Shown: piece after piece, positions 5,228 through 5,692 of the stretch | How positions within the stretch are numbered: position 1 is the stretch's first letter | How the letters are laid out: the number at the start of each line of letters is the position of its first letter | DNA from: Flavobacteriaceae bacterium | GTDB lineage: Bacteria; Bacteroidota; Bacteroidia; Flavobacteriales; Flavobacteriaceae | Direction of reading: 5' to 3' | Length of the DNA stretch: 5,692 nt | Assembly (NCBI GenBank): GCA_020347545.1 | Contig: CP070731.1 | Span: 1,335,048 to 1,340,739, forward strand | Notes under the pieces: generated by a model | Told to the model about the DNA's origin: nothing | The model's input: the letters and a program-made list of their open reading frames with translations, nothing else | Databases searched by the model: none | Program-made: the position numbers and the translations under genes

Positions 5228-5692
5228 GTGAAAACAGAATTAATAATAAGATCGAATTCCTCTGATATAGATTTTGCCTTATTAAGAGATGGAAAACTTG
5301 TTGAGTTACATAAGGAAACTTTAGACAATAATTTCTCGGTAGGAGACATTTTTTTGTCAAAAGTGAAGAAAACATTATCTGGTCTGAATGCATCTTTCGT
5401 AAATGTAGGAAGTGAAAAAGATGCCTTTCTGCATTATCATGATTTAGGCCCCCAATTATCATCTTTAAAAAAATTCACTCATCAGGTAAGTACTGGTAAA
5501 AGAAAGGATTTTACCCTAAAAGGGTTTCGTTTTGAAAAAGACATTGACAAGCATGGTAAAATTGACGATGCCATAAAGGCAGGTCAAAATTTGCTGGTTC
5601 AAGTAGTAAAAGAGCCGATTTCTACCAAAGGCCCCAGGATAAGTTCTGAATTGTCCATTGCGGGCAGATATTTAGTGCTGGTTCCCTTTTCT
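5228..5692 (+). CDS. rng: Ribonuclease E/G family protein (5' part, cut by window edge)
   Basis: This is the N-terminal 155 residues of an RNase E/G endoribonuclease, an enzyme that cuts single-stranded AU-rich RNA in mRNA decay and rRNA 5'-end processing. The start TELIIRS and DFALLRDGKLVELHKE (15-30) match Bacteroidota Rng. The S1 RNA-binding domain begins at about residue 38 (GDIFLSKVKK, then GLNASFVNVGSEKDAFLH at 52-69). It is interrupted by a charged insertion at about 76-115, and resumes with LLVQVVKEPISTKGPRISSE (122-141) and GRYLVLVPFS (146-155). The catalytic DNase I-like region with its metal-binding aspartates and the Zn-link lie beyond the window. The GTG at 5228 gives the length expected from homologues. 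An in-frame ATG at 5210, with GAGG three bases before it, would add six residues and cannot be excluded. Confidence 0.93.
   Translation, partial: MKTELIIRSNSSDIDFALLRDGKLVELHKETLDNNFSVGDIFLSKVKKTLSGLNASFVNVGSEKDAFLHYHDLGPQLSSLKKFTHQVSTGKRKDFTLKGFRFEKDIDKHGKIDDAIKAGQNLLVQVVKEPISTKGPRISSELSIAGRYLVLVPFS

Noticed and set aside
5167..5462. Two minus-strand frames of 60 and 96 codons over the rng start
   Set aside because: They are antisense to the conserved S1 region of RNase G and the hydrophobic stretches reflect AT-rich complement codons.
1..5692. Mobile elements, CRISPR arrays, toxin-antitoxin or defence modules
   Set aside because: No transposase, integrase, spaced direct repeats or related domains were seen; the coding density is filled by core genes.

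Overview
The window looks like ordinary chromosomal core DNA from a member of the Bacteroidota, most likely the class Flavobacteriia. The evidence is the pair of gliding-motility genes gldE and gldD, a Bacteroidota-type HU protein followed by a tiny basic protein and an RNase E/G gene, AT-rich DNA, starts that lack a clear Shine-Dalgarno sequence, and promoter-like boxes of the form TAnnTTTG.

Two transcription units diverge from the spacer at about 4522-4642. The leftward unit (minus strand) reads mutY, ssb, gldE, gldD, ctaA, with gaps of 41, 33, 5 and 17 bases, so it is probably one operon. It combines DNA repair and maintenance (the adenine glycosylase MutY and single-strand-binding protein SSB), two membrane-associated gliding/type IX secretion proteins (GldE with CBS domains, and the lipoprotein GldD), and heme A synthase for cytochrome oxidase assembly. 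ctaA runs off the left edge after 352 codons, probably only a few codons short of its end. Two of these genes (gldE and ctaA) have TTG, with no in-frame ATG near the expected N-terminus.

The rightward unit (plus strand) is the HU gene, then a 30-codon gene for an extremely basic protein (4959-5051), then a perfect 13-bp hairpin that begins inside the stop codon of the small gene. Beyond a leader of about 150 bases with two small hairpins, an RNase E/G-family gene (rng) begins and runs off the right edge. HU, the small protein and RNase G point to nucleoid and translation/RNA-metabolism housekeeping.

No mobile element, CRISPR array, tRNA, rRNA or defence system was seen, and no stretch over 300 bases lacks a gene. 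The least-described item is the 30-residue protein, whose spacing of basic residues resembles the AURKAIP1/COX24 (mS38) and actinobacterial bS22 type of ribosome-associated peptide. The rest of the window is well-recognised families with a few residue-level oddities.
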